Assembly (NCBI GenBank): GCA_023213315.1
Contig: JAKCPI010022159.1
Location: 19,835 to 83,834 of the forward strand
Source: Euborellia annulipes
Taxonomy: Eukaryota; Arthropoda; Insecta; Dermaptera; Anisolabididae
Direction: 5' to 3'
DNA length: 64,000 nt
The translations under genes and the position numbers were made by a program. Positions 10,965 through 22,646 of this stretch are shown here, piece after piece. Position 1 is the first letter of the stretch, and each line of letters opens with the position of its first letter. The notes below the pieces were generated by a model. That model saw only the letters and a list, made by a program, of their open reading frames with translations. It was not told the DNA's origin and did no database searches.

Positions 10965-11624
10965 ACACTGTTTACACTCATTTATTGATTTTAAGTAAAA
11001 TAAAGACTTTGGTTTGAATTACTAAAAAATTAGAAAGTAGACTTGTTATTTTTGAATGCCTTTTTTGAAAGGAGCTAACCAGTAACCTACAAAACCTTTT
11101 ATTTATCGTAATTGATGTTTTCTTTCAAAAATAAGGTATCATTGCCTGGTCAGTGAAAGTGAATAAAAAGCTCAATTCGAGGTTTACCTGACTTGTCTTC
11201 TTTTTATGCATTGTTACGCAATAAAACCCACCCTTGTACCTTAGGTGCAAAAAGGAGAAAGAAAGACGAGTGGGGGAGAGGAGCGCCTGTATTTCTCGTA
11301 GGACCACACCGATCTTGAGTAAATTTACACCCGACCGGAACGACAGAGGAGAGAGGAAGGGAAGGCGGTCCTTGAACCGAAGATGAGCCCCACCGGTTTA
11401 CAAGTGTCCAAGAGCTAAAGAAACCTTGCCAGCCTTCCTTCTACTTTTTCTTAAATGGTAGCGCAAAAAAGTCCATAAAATAAAAAAATCTCCCGATAGA
11501 GCAAGATTTAAGTTTTATAGCAGTATTAAAAAGTGGTCTCTTTTTTTTTCTTTCGAATATCTAAATTAAGAATCAAAATTTAGATTTATTCTACTCTTAT
11601 TGGGAATTACATATTTTTATGATT

Positions 11625-11655
<31 letters not shown>

Positions 11656-11800
11656 CAGGTTTGAACAAGAAGACATGAAAAAGAAGTGCAAAAATTATTA
11701 AAAATCTTTTGTCTGAGTAGTGATTTTTTATTAAAATTTGGAATGGAATGAGTAGGACCGTCATTTGTGGAAAGCAAGTAACTCCTAATCTCACTCATTT
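10965..11800. other. AT-rich tract with a small island and A28 run
   Basis: A GC-balanced patch occupies about 11120-11430. A pure A run spans 11628-11655. No gene seen. Confidence 0.5.
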
Positions 11801-11804
11801 GGGG

Positions 11805-12082
11805 GGAAAAGATCAGGAGCAACCAAAAATAAAAGCATCCGACTTTAACAAATTATTGAGACGTTTCGGAAGAAATTTATTTACCCATTCTTCTCATTAA
11901 GTAAGAGAGAATGACACTCCCATTTGTTCACATGATACATAATTATGCATGTATATAGGCTATGATCAACTCCGGGACTTTAAACAATATTGAGAGACTG
12001 AGATGGGAAAATAAATTTCTTCAAAACGTTTCAATAATTTGTTAAAAATCGGAGGCTTTTTTGGCTGCTCGGGCTCCTTTTC
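11805..12082. repeat. inverted repeat with hammerhead-like relics
   Basis: Two arms of about 80 bp face each other. The left arm (11805-11895) carries GACGTTTCGG, the reverse of CCGAAACGTC. The right arm (11995-12082) carries CTGAGATGGG and AAAACGTTTCAATAA. In the right arm ATTGA before the core can pair with TCAAT after it, as in hammerhead stem I. Both cores are degenerate. The arrangement parallels 14461-14700 and suggests paired, oppositely oriented ends of a Penelope-like element. Confidence 0.45.
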
Positions 12083-12399
12083 CTGTTCTATAAGTAAACA
12101 GTCATTGGTTTATTTTATCTTTTTTATTTTGTTAATTCCTTGCTTTCGAACATAATCTCTCGCTTTGATCTTATTAGGCCTACTAGGTGTTAATAAGGTA
12201 AACATTTTAATATCATCATAATTAGAATGATTTTCAATGAATTGGTTAAATATTAAAATATTTAATTTAAATAATGAAAATTTTACTTTTCCCAAGTTTT
12301 CAAGTAATTAAAAAGTAAAATACGTTTTTTTTCAATCGTAATTAATTGGACAGTCAAAAAGAAATTCATGGCTTTTGAGTCTTATCTGAAGAATTTTAT
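12083..12399. other. AT-rich tract
   Basis: Nothing recognisable beyond a TAGGCCTA octamer at 12175-12182. Confidence 0.5.
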
Positions 12400-13030
12400 A
12401 CTGCTTAGAGAGAGAGATTTAATTAACGCGCGCGCTCTCTGGTGTGTGATGGATGCATTTCCCTTTACACAACAACAACAGAAAGTAAGGCTGAGGGGTA
12501 ATTAAATTCCATCGTTGAAATCATTTGCTTGTAAATGGGTCCAATTGATGATGGAACACGTGAGCAGCTGCGACAATGCCGTCCAGCCTCCCACCCACGC
12601 CAGCACGCCTCAGGTCCCTTATTTATTTAACATCGATGTGGCTGGAATTTTTTTTTTTTGCCTGCCTTTGTTGACTAACGCTAAGTGGTCGCCGATGTTG
12701 ACCGAGCCTGAGTTTGCATTCCTCATTCTTAAAACATTGGATTAAAATTCACTCACTTACCCTTCTTCTTCTCCTCCATCCGGAGGGGATGGGACTTCAT
12801 TTAATTTTTAATTAAGTTCAGAGGAGTTCCAGGTCCAATTCTTTCTGACCGCTCCATTAGACTGACACAATTTATGGCGAATGGTTGAGTGTCTAATTAT
12901 CCTCTCTCTTTCGGGTGTTCCTTTTTTTTTCTTTCGATAAGTACGAAGGTGCGACTGTCGCGTCATCATCGTAGTCAACAGCGAGACGCCTTCACAGGAT
13001 AGCAAACCGGTTCTAAGGTTCACTAGGCCA
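12400..13030. other. GC-balanced island, function unknown
   Basis: Unique-looking sequence with two E-boxes close together (CACGTG at 12558-12563, CAGCTG at 12568-12573). The plus-strand frame at 12515-12745 (76 codons) resembles nothing known. Candidate cis-regulatory DNA. Confidence 0.35.
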
Positions 13031-13420
13031 GAGATTTGATCGTAATAAAATTATTCAATCTTTATTATGTTAGTTATCTTTTAGAAGATATTTAAAAATC
13101 GGATGTTTAGAGATGAAATTAACAAATCTCTAAAGTGCCAAGCCTCCTCCTTTGGTACAATGATAATTTTATTTTTTAAATAATATCAACCCTAATTCTG
13201 GAACCGTCATTGGCTCACTTTAAACAATTATAGAGTGTAGAACTTCTTAAACAATGTTAGTATTTTAGCGAGTGATGAAATATTTTTTGTATGAAATTAC
13301 GGAATTTCACACGTAATTCCAAAATCTTTTAGAAGTTATGGTTTATGGTTCCCAAAACTCCAGAGTTAGCAGGTAAATAGTCCCACTATTTATTTAAAAT
13401 ATCCAAAAGGGAAAGTTATT
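13031..13420. other. AT-rich tract without gene
   Basis: No repeat unit, gene or structured element recognised. Confidence 0.5.
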
Positions 13421-14160
13421 CTAGATCACCCACGGTGGCGGGTTTCTTCATCCCTCTTTTTTTTCCTCGATATGTAATTTAATACACCTTTTATAAAGCG
13501 AATAAATAAAGACTCCAAAAATGTCAAGAATCTTTTTTTTTTGGCTTGCAGATGTGACGTAATAATATATACCACTCTTGGTAGTGTTTTTGAAATTCTT
13601 ATCTTATGTTTCAATTGATTTGTGTAATAAACTTTGAGTCGTGGGAGAGAGAAAGAGAAGCATTGCACGACATTGTCCTGACAGAAAAGAAAGAAAGAGA
13701 GAATCGAACGACTAATTCCGAAGGCAGGCGCGCGTATACCAACCTCCCTATTCCCTATATATACGTATATATTTATTTGAGTCGTGGCACACAAAAGAAT
13801 GGAGCGTGCATGTCGCCGGTTGCAATGCATGCATGCATGCATGCCATTAAGGAAGGAAGGTGACCTCGCATTGGCGTTTCAGTTTCTTCTACTTTGCTTA
13901 CTTGTTTGCTGTTTGCTTGCAGGCAGCAGGTTAGGACATAAAAGACAGAGAAGAGATTGAGAGACAGAAAGTAAGCCCTCGGGTGGGTGACTGACTGACG
14001 GACGACTCTGGACCGACACACATCAATCACCTTCTTGGAGCCACGCGCACTCGTCTCTCTTCTATTTTCTCTCTTTCTCTCTCTACCTGCCTGCTTGCCT
14101 GCATTCATCCTCAACGACGACGACGACGCGTTCAGCATTTTTCATTAAAAGCCACCACCA
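13421..14160. other. GC-balanced island with GCAT and CGA simple repeats
   Basis: Contains a (GCAT)n run at 13824-13843, tetranucleotide GGCA/CTGA repeats and a CGA run at 14114-14127. Open frames of up to 138 codons exist on both strands but overlap one another and are low-complexity, so I do not call a gene. Confidence 0.35.
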
Positions 14161-14460
14161 CTAGTAACAATTCCTTAAAATAAACTTCTTCTTCTGGAAT
14201 TCCTCAAAAAAACAAAAAAAAAAAAAAAATCTGTGATTATTTATCCTTATCCGAATTAGAGTTTCTTTTTGGATTTTAATTTAATATATTATCTATAGTC
14301 GTATTTAGGAAAGAAACTTACTCACAAAGAAGACTATGTAGAGAGGGTGCCGGGCGGTAACAATAGGGGCGTTGATCAAATATAGAAAAATAAAAAAAGC
14401 AACATTTTTTGGAAATGAAACTACCAGAGATTCCGTTGTAATATAAAATTAGTAAAGAAA
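14161..14460. other. AT-rich tract
   Basis: An A run sits at 14214-14229 and a short GC patch at 14340-14370. No gene. Confidence 0.5.
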
Positions 14461-14506
14461 GTATGGAAGCAGAGCCAGCCAAGAAAGAAAATTCTCTGAA
14501 TGCTTT

Positions 14507-14567
14507 ACCAATCAGCTGGAGACGTTTCGGTCCATTTATTATGAACCATCCTTAGTCCATTAATTGG
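14507..14567 (-). ncRNA. hammerhead-like motif, core-mutated copy
   Basis: The minus strand shows stem I, a core strand CTAAGGA, stem II and GAAAC-GTC. Compared with its partner at 14590-14651 the core has A in place of the invariant G (CTGAGGA to CTAAGGA), a change expected to abolish cleavage. Confidence 0.5.
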
Positions 14568-14589
14568 GGTAAATGTATTAATGGACTGA

Positions 14590-14651
14590 ACCAATTAATG
14601 GACTGAGGATGGTTCATAATAAATGGACCGAAACGTCTCCAGCTGATTGGT
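14590..14651 (+). ncRNA. hammerhead-like motif with intact core
   Basis: Order of parts: outer stem I ACCAAT, internal loop TAA, inner stem I TGGA, core CTGAGGA (14603-14609), stem II GGTTC paired with GGACC (one G-U), GAAAC (14630-14634), GTC (14635-14637), then TCCA, GCTG and ATTGGT closing stem I. Ten stem I pairs form. One extra T follows the first core strand. Stem III is minimal, so activity would probably require a dimer. Confidence 0.6.
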
Positions 14652-14700
14652 AAAGTATTCAAAGAATTTTCTTTCTTGGGCTGCTTCTGCTTCTATAGTT

Positions 14701-15266
14701 CTTTTACTAAAGATACACAGCCACAACTTGCACCTCTAATATAATTTTTTTTTCTTATTCTATTAATTATCCATTTGAGCCAAATGGAGATTTCGTCATT
14801 GTCAGGCACCGGGGCCAAGATATTTATATCAAATGATCCATTTGATAATAGCCTAATTTTTTTTAATTTTTTTTTTAAAGGTATTTTTAGGCATATAAGG
14901 CCATTTAGACGCCTTCACTATTTATTTCTAATTAATGATAGCCTACATGGACCCTGTTATGCATTAGTGTGTCAAGCGCCAAAAAATAAAAATTGAATTA
15001 AGCAAGGGAATATTTTTTCAATTAATTAGTTTATAGGTTTTTTTTTTTTAAATTTTTCTAAAAATATGTATTTATTGTTACTTCTTATATAAAAAAAAAT
15101 TTTAAATCCTAATAAAAAAAAAATTTTTATTTTTTTTCCTCAGGGGGGTTCCCGGTGGGGTTTCTTTTTTGGGTTTGAAATTTGTGTGGTTTGTGTGTAC
15201 TAATATTTCCTTGGGAACATACTTTTCCAATTCTATTAATACCGTCTAGTGAATAAAAAAACTCTT
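14701..15266. other. AT-rich tract without gene
   Basis: T runs and a G-rich patch at 15143-15175; nothing recognisable. Confidence 0.5.
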
Positions 15267-15953
15267 TTTACTTTCTCTTACCTATGTATATATGTAATAT
15301 ATATATATAGAGAGAAAGTATTGGATTCATGTCAAAAATTCGATGTCGAGATTTTGATGGATCTTCACGTTTTGAGGTCCCCTGAATCCAAAAAAGTGGT
15401 TTTCGCGACATGGTCTGTCTGTCTGTGTCTGTGTTGTGTGTGTGTGTGTGTGTCTGTGAACAAAATATCTCAAGAACGAAAAGAGCTAGGAGGTTGAAAT
15501 TTTATATTTAAGTTAGGCACCCCCATGGGACGTGACCCGAAGCTTTTGAACAAAATCGACCAAAGAGTACTAGTACTTTACTGATGCACTTTTTCAGTTT
15601 TTTTCGATTTTCTCAAAATTTGCTCCAACGATTTTTTTTTTAATTCAAAAATCAATAATTTTTTAGATTCTCAACAAAATGTATATTCTCATTTTGTCAT
15701 TGAAATCTTCTGAAGACCACTTTACTCTTGTTCTTCATAGGAAAGATAGGAATTTCTCCTATGGTTGCTATGGTAACAAAATATAAATATTTTCCCAAAC
15801 TTATAAATTTTACATCTTGAATTCAAATGTACCCTACTGTCGGTAACTAAATATATCTCAACACAAAAAATCTGGTGTGACAAGCACAGTTCACAACTTT
15901 CGATTACCGAAGGTAAGAGAAAGTTGTGTGCTGTGCGACCAGTCACACCAGTT
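15267..15953 (+). mobile_element. family A double-hairpin repeat, copy A1 (full length)
   Basis: This copy defines the family. In order: a head hairpin, TACTTTCTC paired with GAGAAAGTA around an AT-rich loop; GTCAAAAATTCGATGTCGAG; a TG microsatellite near 15430-15455; a conserved GAGGTTGAAATTTTATATTT; the palindrome AGTACTAGTACTTT; an RFX-type X-box at 15764-15777; and a tail hairpin of about 85 bp (15868-15951) opened by TCTGGTGTGAC and closed by GTCACACCAG. No coding sequence, no terminal inverted repeat between the two ends, and no clear target duplication. Helitron-related HINE elements combine microsatellites and terminal hairpins and would be one explanation; the true class is unknown to me. 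Confidence 0.8.
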
Positions 15954-18479
15954 TTTTTCTATGTTCTGAAGTTTATCTATTGAAATTGAATTTAATAAAA
16001 TTGTTAGTCTCTAATTAGTTTAAATAAATTAAATAATTATGGACGGATAACAGCTACCCCGGCCATTATCGGGTATGTCTGTTTATAATAAAAGAAAAAA
16101 AAATCTTAAATAAATTGAAAAAATTTATGAAAAAAGTTTTTAATTGGCAGTAATTATAGATCTAGCCTCTTGTGATAGAGGTTTACTTTCCGACATATTA
16201 GCTACAAATTAATTTAAAAAAATATAAATGACCTAAAATGCCGAAAAAACCCTTTAAAAAATTTTCAGTAATTAAAGCTTAATTATAATGTCAAATTTTG
16301 ATTGATATAGTCTATTCTAATTTTATCAATATTGATAATAAATAGAATTAACCTCTCGACCACAGGATAAGGGAGAAGGAAAAATAAATTTGGGTATTAT
16401 AAAAAAAATGTTAAGAGCTAAAATTTGATTTCTGTTTTTAATTAGGCATATATCTTTCTTATTTTTTTGCCTTGTTTAAAATAACACCTAATGAAATAAT
16501 AATCTTATTGAAGGTTTCAAATTAATAAAGTTCTTTTATTTGGGATAACAAGTGTTTTTATTATAAATAACAGAAAAAAAAAAAAAAAACAAAGACTAGG
16601 TGCAATTCTTTTTCGGTTGACTTGTCAAAAAATATAAATCATAAATGATAATCAGTGATCACATTTGTCCATGTAAAAGCCGAATTAATTTAAACAAATG
16701 TTTTTTTACCTGCATGTTTTGTTTTTTTCAAACTAATTAGTTTTACATTTTTTACTTAATTAATGGAGATTCTTTCTTTCTCTCTCTCTTGTGATATTTT
16801 GAATTACGTATTATACAATTTTTAATGAAGCGTTATTTATTATTTAAAGAAGGATAATAGCATATGGTTGCTAGAGGTTGGGCTGACTAAAGAAATGATA
16901 GTTAGGGTAACACATTCTTTCAATCTCCCAGATAAGCTTTAAATACTTTCGTCTTATTACTGTTGTTTATAAAAGAGGTTGGAAAAAGGTCGAAATAATT
17001 TTTTTATTTAAAAATTACAATATACCACCTAACTACTTGGTTTAGGCTGGACTATGTTCGTTTTTATTAGAGGTGTGATATGGAAATTTTATAATTACTT
17101 CTACTATAAAATAAGAGGATCAAAATTTTTAGTAGTATGTTAAGAAGCTATTCTAAGTCGTGTTAATTATGAAAAAGAAAATGATCAGGGGCCATCTTTT
17201 TTAAATTTTATTCCGCTCCTTTGACCATTGGGGTCCACAATTTTACAGATATATAGGCCTATACAATAGAAAAATAAATAATACTACCAACTCAATACAA
17301 AAATAAAAACAATATAACACTATATAAAAACGAAATCATAACAATTAAATATATTGTATTGTATACAAGAAGGGGCCGAATGGCTAACGCTAGAAGGCCG
17401 AGAATAAAGAGAAAAAAAAAAAAAATCATAACAATGTGCTGAGAGGCAATTTTCACATTTTTCAATACGAAAAACAAAATTAATTTTCAGAAGCCATATA
17501 ATATACTCTTTTCAAATTTATTTAAATTAATTGGTAGTCAATATCATGTAAATGGATTTCATTGCTGGATCAAATTTTTATACCTTTACTAAAACAAAAT
17601 TAACACATATTTTATTTCTAGAAGAGAGTAAGGGGAAGGGGGGGGCGAGATCTCCTTGGGGGCGGAACCTCTGATTTTCTACACTAAATTCGTGATAAAA
17701 AAATTTAAAATTATTTTAATGTAAGTTTTCTCTTAGAAGTGGCTCGGGCCCTTTGTAGGCTTAATACCCTTCTAAATCCCAATTTAGAACGGTATTTTAA
17801 TACCCATAATGAAATAAAAATTTTCCTTTCACAGGGATCTTTAGATTGCAAATTTAAAGTGAAGAAAATTTATTCCCTCTGATTAGAAATTAAAATTCAC
17901 TTTTTTAAAGAGGTTTAGGGGGTGGGAAGTCGCTCGGCGGTCATGATATTAAAAATAAATAAATCACTTGTTTTCTTTTGCAACATAATACAGGGCAATA
18001 CATATTGATAATATCCAATTTAGAGTAAATAGATTCCCTAACACAGATTGTTTAACAATTTAACCGTAAAAATTTTTCCATTAATAGTTAATTAATTAAT
18101 AATTCGCTTTTATAATGAATTGGAGTAATTTATTCCGCCAACATACAAAGGGTGTAAATAATAAAAAAATAAAAAAAGAGGGAAAGAGAGAGAGAGAGCT
18201 TGTGTTATTAATTCCCTAGATTGTTATTAAAATGAGAAAGCAATCATTAATTCGGTAACGGATATATGAACGTTCTATTTTCCAAAAAAATTATTAGTGC
18301 TTGGAGTTTGGGTAAGAAATAAAACTTGTAAGTTTGTATATGTTTTTAATCATGTATTTATGAATTTATTAGTATAATTTATTTATTATCTAGTGTACTA
18401 TTTATTTTAAAAAACTACAAGAATGATAAGAAATAATAATATTTAATATATCAATTAGTTGAATGTATTTTTTCACACT
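15954..18479. other. long AT-rich tract without gene
   Basis: About 2.5 kb of A/T-rich sequence with no coding frame of note. A possible SINE scrap (ACCTCTCGACCAC) lies at 16351-16363 and a TAGGCCTA octamer at 17254-17261. A short (AG)n run is at 18186-18200. Confidence 0.55.
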
Positions 18480-18620
18480 GATAAGGTTAATTTATTTCGC
18501 TCCCCTCCCTCTTCTCTCAAGTCCCGAGTTCACACAGCAATTAATCTTGATTAATTTGTTGTTTCGGTGAACAACAATAGTTGGTGGTCGCATCAAATGC
18601 TTGTGATGTTGCCAACAGGA
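18480..18620. other. small GC-balanced island
   Basis: About 140 bp of unique, balanced sequence including CAGCAATTAATC and TTGATTAATTTG. No gene. Possible regulatory fragment. Confidence 0.3.
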
Positions 18621-20139
18621 GGACGCAAAAAAAAATAGAAGTATTTAAATTTAAATTGATTTTGTAGTAAAACTATTCAAGTGCCAAATGTTTATTTGAT
18701 CCTGTTTTGGGAGAGGCTCAATCCAGAACCAATAAATTCTTTTCAACTTTCTATTTTATTTTATATATTGAAATTTTGTATTTTAATTTGGCACTCAAAT
18801 CAGAAATAAAATCTAGCTGCTGAAGGAGTTCGATAAAAATGGAACAAATCAGATTTTCATAAATGAAGAAAATTAATCTTAAATCTTTTTAAAGAATGAT
18901 GATAAGGAGGGGGTTGTAATATTTATTATTTTAAATAAGAAAGCCCCTACTTCTCGAAACAAATATTGAAGCCTATTTTGTCTTCATTTCTATAAATGAA
19001 TAAAATTTATTAATATTCTTGATTCGCTGTGTAAATGAACACCAGAACATCTCATGAATTTTTAAAGAAGATCGTGTTTTGTTTTTGAAACTAGAAATGC
19101 TGGTCTTTTATTATCACTTGATCTTAGGAAATACTTCAGCCATAAAGTAGACAATTAGTATATTTAATTATTATAATTTATTATAATGAATTATTAGTTA
19201 AATAGAATTGAAAATGAATCTCTGTTCTTTAGCTCAGTCGTAGATCTTCATGTAAATCCTTCGCTTCCGGGCCTGAGCAATGAAATTTATTCAAATCATG
19301 TTGGCCACCAATTAAATAAATACCGATTGATTTTTAAATTACTTATTTCGTCCCGACAGCAATTTCCAATTTCAATATAAAAAAATGATAATTTAAAGTT
19401 TTCCACTCATATATTATAGAGTTTATAGAATATTACCTACTGTAATGTTCAGATATAGGAAAACAAATTATAGGTCCAAATTTCAAATGTTTTCATTTCT
19501 AGACCACTGTTTTTTTCTTTTGGTGGATTTAAAAACTTTAAATTATAAAAAGCCCTAAATTGGTAAAGTATTAAAATTTTCAACTTTCAAATCATCAAAA
19601 TATTTATTCAGAGCTTAATATTAAAAAAAGATACTACGATCGTTTATCATATAGGCCTATTAATTAAATTATAGTATTTTTAATGTCTGGATGGCCTCAG
19701 ATCACGAGACCAAAAAAAAAAAAAAACAGCTAGCTTAATTTTGAAGATAAAAGAAAATTTTTCTAAATAAAAAATAAGTTTATAGGTTCCGACAACTAGT
19801 AACCAAACATTAAGTTCATCAACTACAAAATTACCTTTAAAAATAATCACTCCTGTGTATTCAAGAGGAAATTTTTCGGAAGAGAAATGGCTCAAGGGAC
19901 GAAACCGAGCTACCAAAAACGATTTATCTTCTTAAAATATATAATAAAATGTCGAAGGACAGAACTATAAGGGTTAGATTGCCCTAAAATTCCTCAATTT
20001 CCGTTGCAAAAGAATCAAGGCCCTTTAATGATGCTTGATATATTCTATATGATGATGGGTTTGTGAAGTTGGTTATTTGGCGGAATTTTGAAAGGGACAA
20101 GCAAACTACCACCTTGAAAGGAATAAGTGTGTAATTTCT
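18621..20139. other. AT-rich tract without gene
   Basis: Nothing convincing. The 78-codon minus frame at 19680-19916 has no recognisable features. A TAGGCCTA octamer lies at 19652-19659. Confidence 0.55.
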
Positions 20140-20760
20140 CGTCATTATTTTTATTGCAGTAGCAGACAGAAGGAGATAGAAAGATAGGTAGCTGAGAGGA
20201 GGAGGTGGAGCAGGAGAAAGAAGAGGAGGTGGAGCTGTGCCGATCCTTTGTCCAGGGAGGAGCGATGCGGTACACAATCGTCGTTTGGCTTGTTTACCTG
20301 TTCAGGTTGACTTATAACCGAGCAACTGTTCTCTGTTCGCGTTCTGATATAATTCACAGGAACCTGCTGGTCTTGTCCCAGCTCCTCCTTTTGTCCCCAC
20401 CATGGTTACGATGCCTTGGACTGACCAATCCGCGAAAGCTTCGCTCGTCTTTTATCATATCTGAAGCGATGGCGCCGATCGCCAATCGGTCCGATCGGCT
20501 CTTAGTTTTGCTTGCGTGGGAGCTGGTCCAAAATTAGTGGCAACCAAGTGTTTCTCTCTTTCTCTTTCTCTCTCTCACTTTTTTATTTTCTTTTTTCTCA
20601 ACCCAACGCATCGCAACACTCCAGAATCCGTAAGGATTAACAGATTCTATTTCGGATGCCGCCACGCTGTCTTGGTTGGCCGCCCGACTGTCCGTCAAAC
20701 TAAACTAAACTCCAGTCTCATTTGAATTCTTTTACGTGAAATCTACACCAATTTCAACTA
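20140..20760. other. GC-balanced island with CCAAT motifs, promoter-like
   Basis: A balanced block with a purine-rich segment (20160-20235), two CCAAT motifs (20425-20429 and 20481-20485), and a pyrimidine-rich stretch (20552-20600). The 110-codon plus frame at 20205-20537 is one of the longer frames in the window but carries no recognised domain and overlaps three frames on the other strand. Promoter or untranslated exon possible. Confidence 0.35.
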
Positions 20761-20893
20761 TTATTAAAAAAAACAAGAGAAACAAAAAAAAAAATCTTAG
20801 CAAAATATTTCTTTTATAAAGATTGAAAAACAAAAAAGAAAATTGTTCAAAAAGAAGAAAAATTCAATAGATTTTTTGTGATGATTTAATTTT

Positions 20894-20975
20894 AAGCCAT
20901 GGCTCAGTGGTAGAGTTTCTGCCAATTGTGCTAGGGGTCAAGGAAGGGTTCGAATCCCGTCTCATGCGACAAAAA
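20894..20975 (+). repeat. tRNA-derived SINE, family B copy 1
   Basis: Contains an A-box (TGGCTCAGTGGTAGAG) and a B-box (GGTTCGAATCC) separated by about 38 bases, then a T-arm-like end and CATGCGACAAAAA. The acceptor arms do not pair, so it is not a functional tRNA gene. A related copy lies on the minus strand at 43972-44055. Confidence 0.75.
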
Positions 20976-21308
20976 TTTATTTAATTTGAATTGGCTAGGG
21001 GAAGGTCCAATGGCGGGTCCAAATTGGCGTTCAGGTAGGGGGCAGTGCGCGTGTTGAAACAACTCCGGGAACGCCCTTGCAGGTTGAAGAAGGCGCAATC
21101 GGACGTTGTTTGAGTGGTGGTAATTTTTCGATTTTCGACAATTGAAAACTTTACAGGTTGCATTTTTAATTTACTGAAAGTCTAAAACTTGAAATATTAT
21201 TCTCCATAAATAGTTGGGTTAAAGATACCCTAAGGTACCATAATCGATATAATCCAAGCTCTCAAGACTGTAGGATTTTTTATTAACCTCAAACCGACGC
21301 CATAGTGA

Positions 21309-21967
21309 AGGTCTAAATTCGGGCTACTAGGAAAAAAACAAACAAAGGACGTAAAGTAAGGTCTTGACTCATTACTGGCACCTCATACAAAGAGGCACTT
21401 GCTCATTATATATACAATTATCTGATAATAAATACATCTTGAGCAAGGGGGATACAGGGGGGATAAAGGGGGAATACCCCGAAATTTGAAAAAAATATTT
21501 TTTCTAAAAAAAATGTATTTTTAATGTAAAATTTTAAAAATTAATACTTAAAAATTTGATTTGTATTTATATTCTGGCAAACAAGTATAGAATGCCTTTA
21601 AATTACCGAAATTAAGAAAAAATTGTGTGTTGTGCGACCAGTCACACCAGATTACCCCCCTCCCCCGAGAAACACCTCTGGATCGCCCTTGATCTTGAGT
21701 TAAATATTTGTACATATTTTATTGTTTTATTCTAGTTTATTCTGGCCTAGCCCAAATTTAGACCACATCTCAAAAATTTGTGATTTTGAATATTTTTTTA
21801 AGTGATGAAAAAAATAAAATTAAAGGTATTTTAAAGCTTTTTAAATAGTTTATCGAAAGAAAACCTTTGAATGTACAATTTTATCATGGTTAGAGTTAAT
21901 AATATTCATTCTAACAAAAGTTATAACACAAAAAGTAAACAGTAGCCGAAATTTGGACCTTCTCCTC
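21309..21967. repeat. element with about 22-bp inverted ends
   Basis: GAAGGTCTAAATTCGGGCTA at 21309-21328 is mirrored by AGCCGAAATTTGGACCTTC at 21949-21967. The interior is AT-rich and noncoding and includes a family A tail scrap (21600-21650). Target duplications are not clear, so the class is unknown. Confidence 0.5.
21600..21650 (+). repeat. family A tail fragment
   Basis: Only the closing arm of the tail hairpin remains (TTGTGTGTTGTGCGACCAG followed by TCACACCAGATT). Confidence 0.7.
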
Positions 21968-22263
21968 TACCATTCAAATGAAATAAGAGACGGGGATCCG
22001 ATGCCGAAAAAGATCTTTAATAAAATTAAACAAATTTTAATCAAGCTCGCTAGACTACACCATAAATAAACACCTTACTTAATTTTCAATCATACCTGGT
22101 ATTAGAATCGACTGCTGAAATTTGGCGAATTCAGTTAAGGGAATCTTGCAAATTCTCTTAGTCTCCATTACATACTCTTAAACTAATTTAGGATAAAAAT
22201 TCTTAATAATTTTAAATTTTTTTTTAAATAAAAAATTAATTAATTTATAAAGACTAAGATATT

Positions 22264-22370
22264 TGGTATCCAAATGGCTTAAATAAAATCCTCGGATTGC
22301 CTAGGATCCGAAACCGCGACTCTCGGTATAGAAGGCAGTCACGCTACCAACTACACCAAGCCCGAGGGCG
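22264..22370 (-). repeat. tRNA-derived SINE, family C
   Basis: The minus strand gives CTTGGTGTAGTTGGTAGCGT (A-box region), a B-box-like CGCGGTTTCGGATCC, and the 3' tail that includes TTTATTTAAGCCATTTGG. It matches the copies at 26474 and 35075. Confidence 0.7.
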
Positions 22371-22646
22371 GAAAATATTTAATCATATATCATATTAATG
22401 GCCAGATAGTCTCAGGTCAATAACAAAAAATAATAGTTAAAAAATAAATGTATTGTACAAGCCTATAGCCAGGAGGAAGGGGGGGGGGATCTAAAAATTT
22501 TGAAAAATTGAGGAGGGGAAGTTTAATATAATTTTATTCATTGACATTCATTTAAAAAGTGAACAACTTTGGCGTAACGTCTTACTAATGGACAGAATTC
22601 AAATCATATACATTTATTTAATTTAATAAGCAAACAAAATTGTTTA

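Larger units (their letters stand above)
14461..14700. mobile_element. inverted repeat carrying two hammerhead-like motifs, Penelope-like remnant
   Basis: Two arms of about 110 bp (14461-14570 and 14585-14700) are near-perfect reverse complements around a short centre. Each arm holds one hammerhead-like motif, in opposite orientation. There is no reverse transcriptase. The unit resembles two element ends fused tail to tail. Penelope-like elements are known to carry such minimal ribozymes in their terminal repeats; assignment to that class is inference. Confidence 0.6.

Noticed and set aside
13426..13842. 138-codon minus-strand frame, among the longest in the window.
   Set aside because: It crosses simple repeats (GCAT, CTGA), has no recognisable protein features and conflicts with an overlapping plus-strand frame.
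20205..20537. 110-codon open frame as a possible small gene.
   Set aside because: No domain or signal recognised, it overlaps open frames on the other strand, and a balanced-composition block produces such frames by chance.
20894..20975. Functional tRNA gene.
   Set aside because: The A- and B-boxes are good but the acceptor arms do not pair and a related copy with the same body exists at 43972, so it is a SINE.
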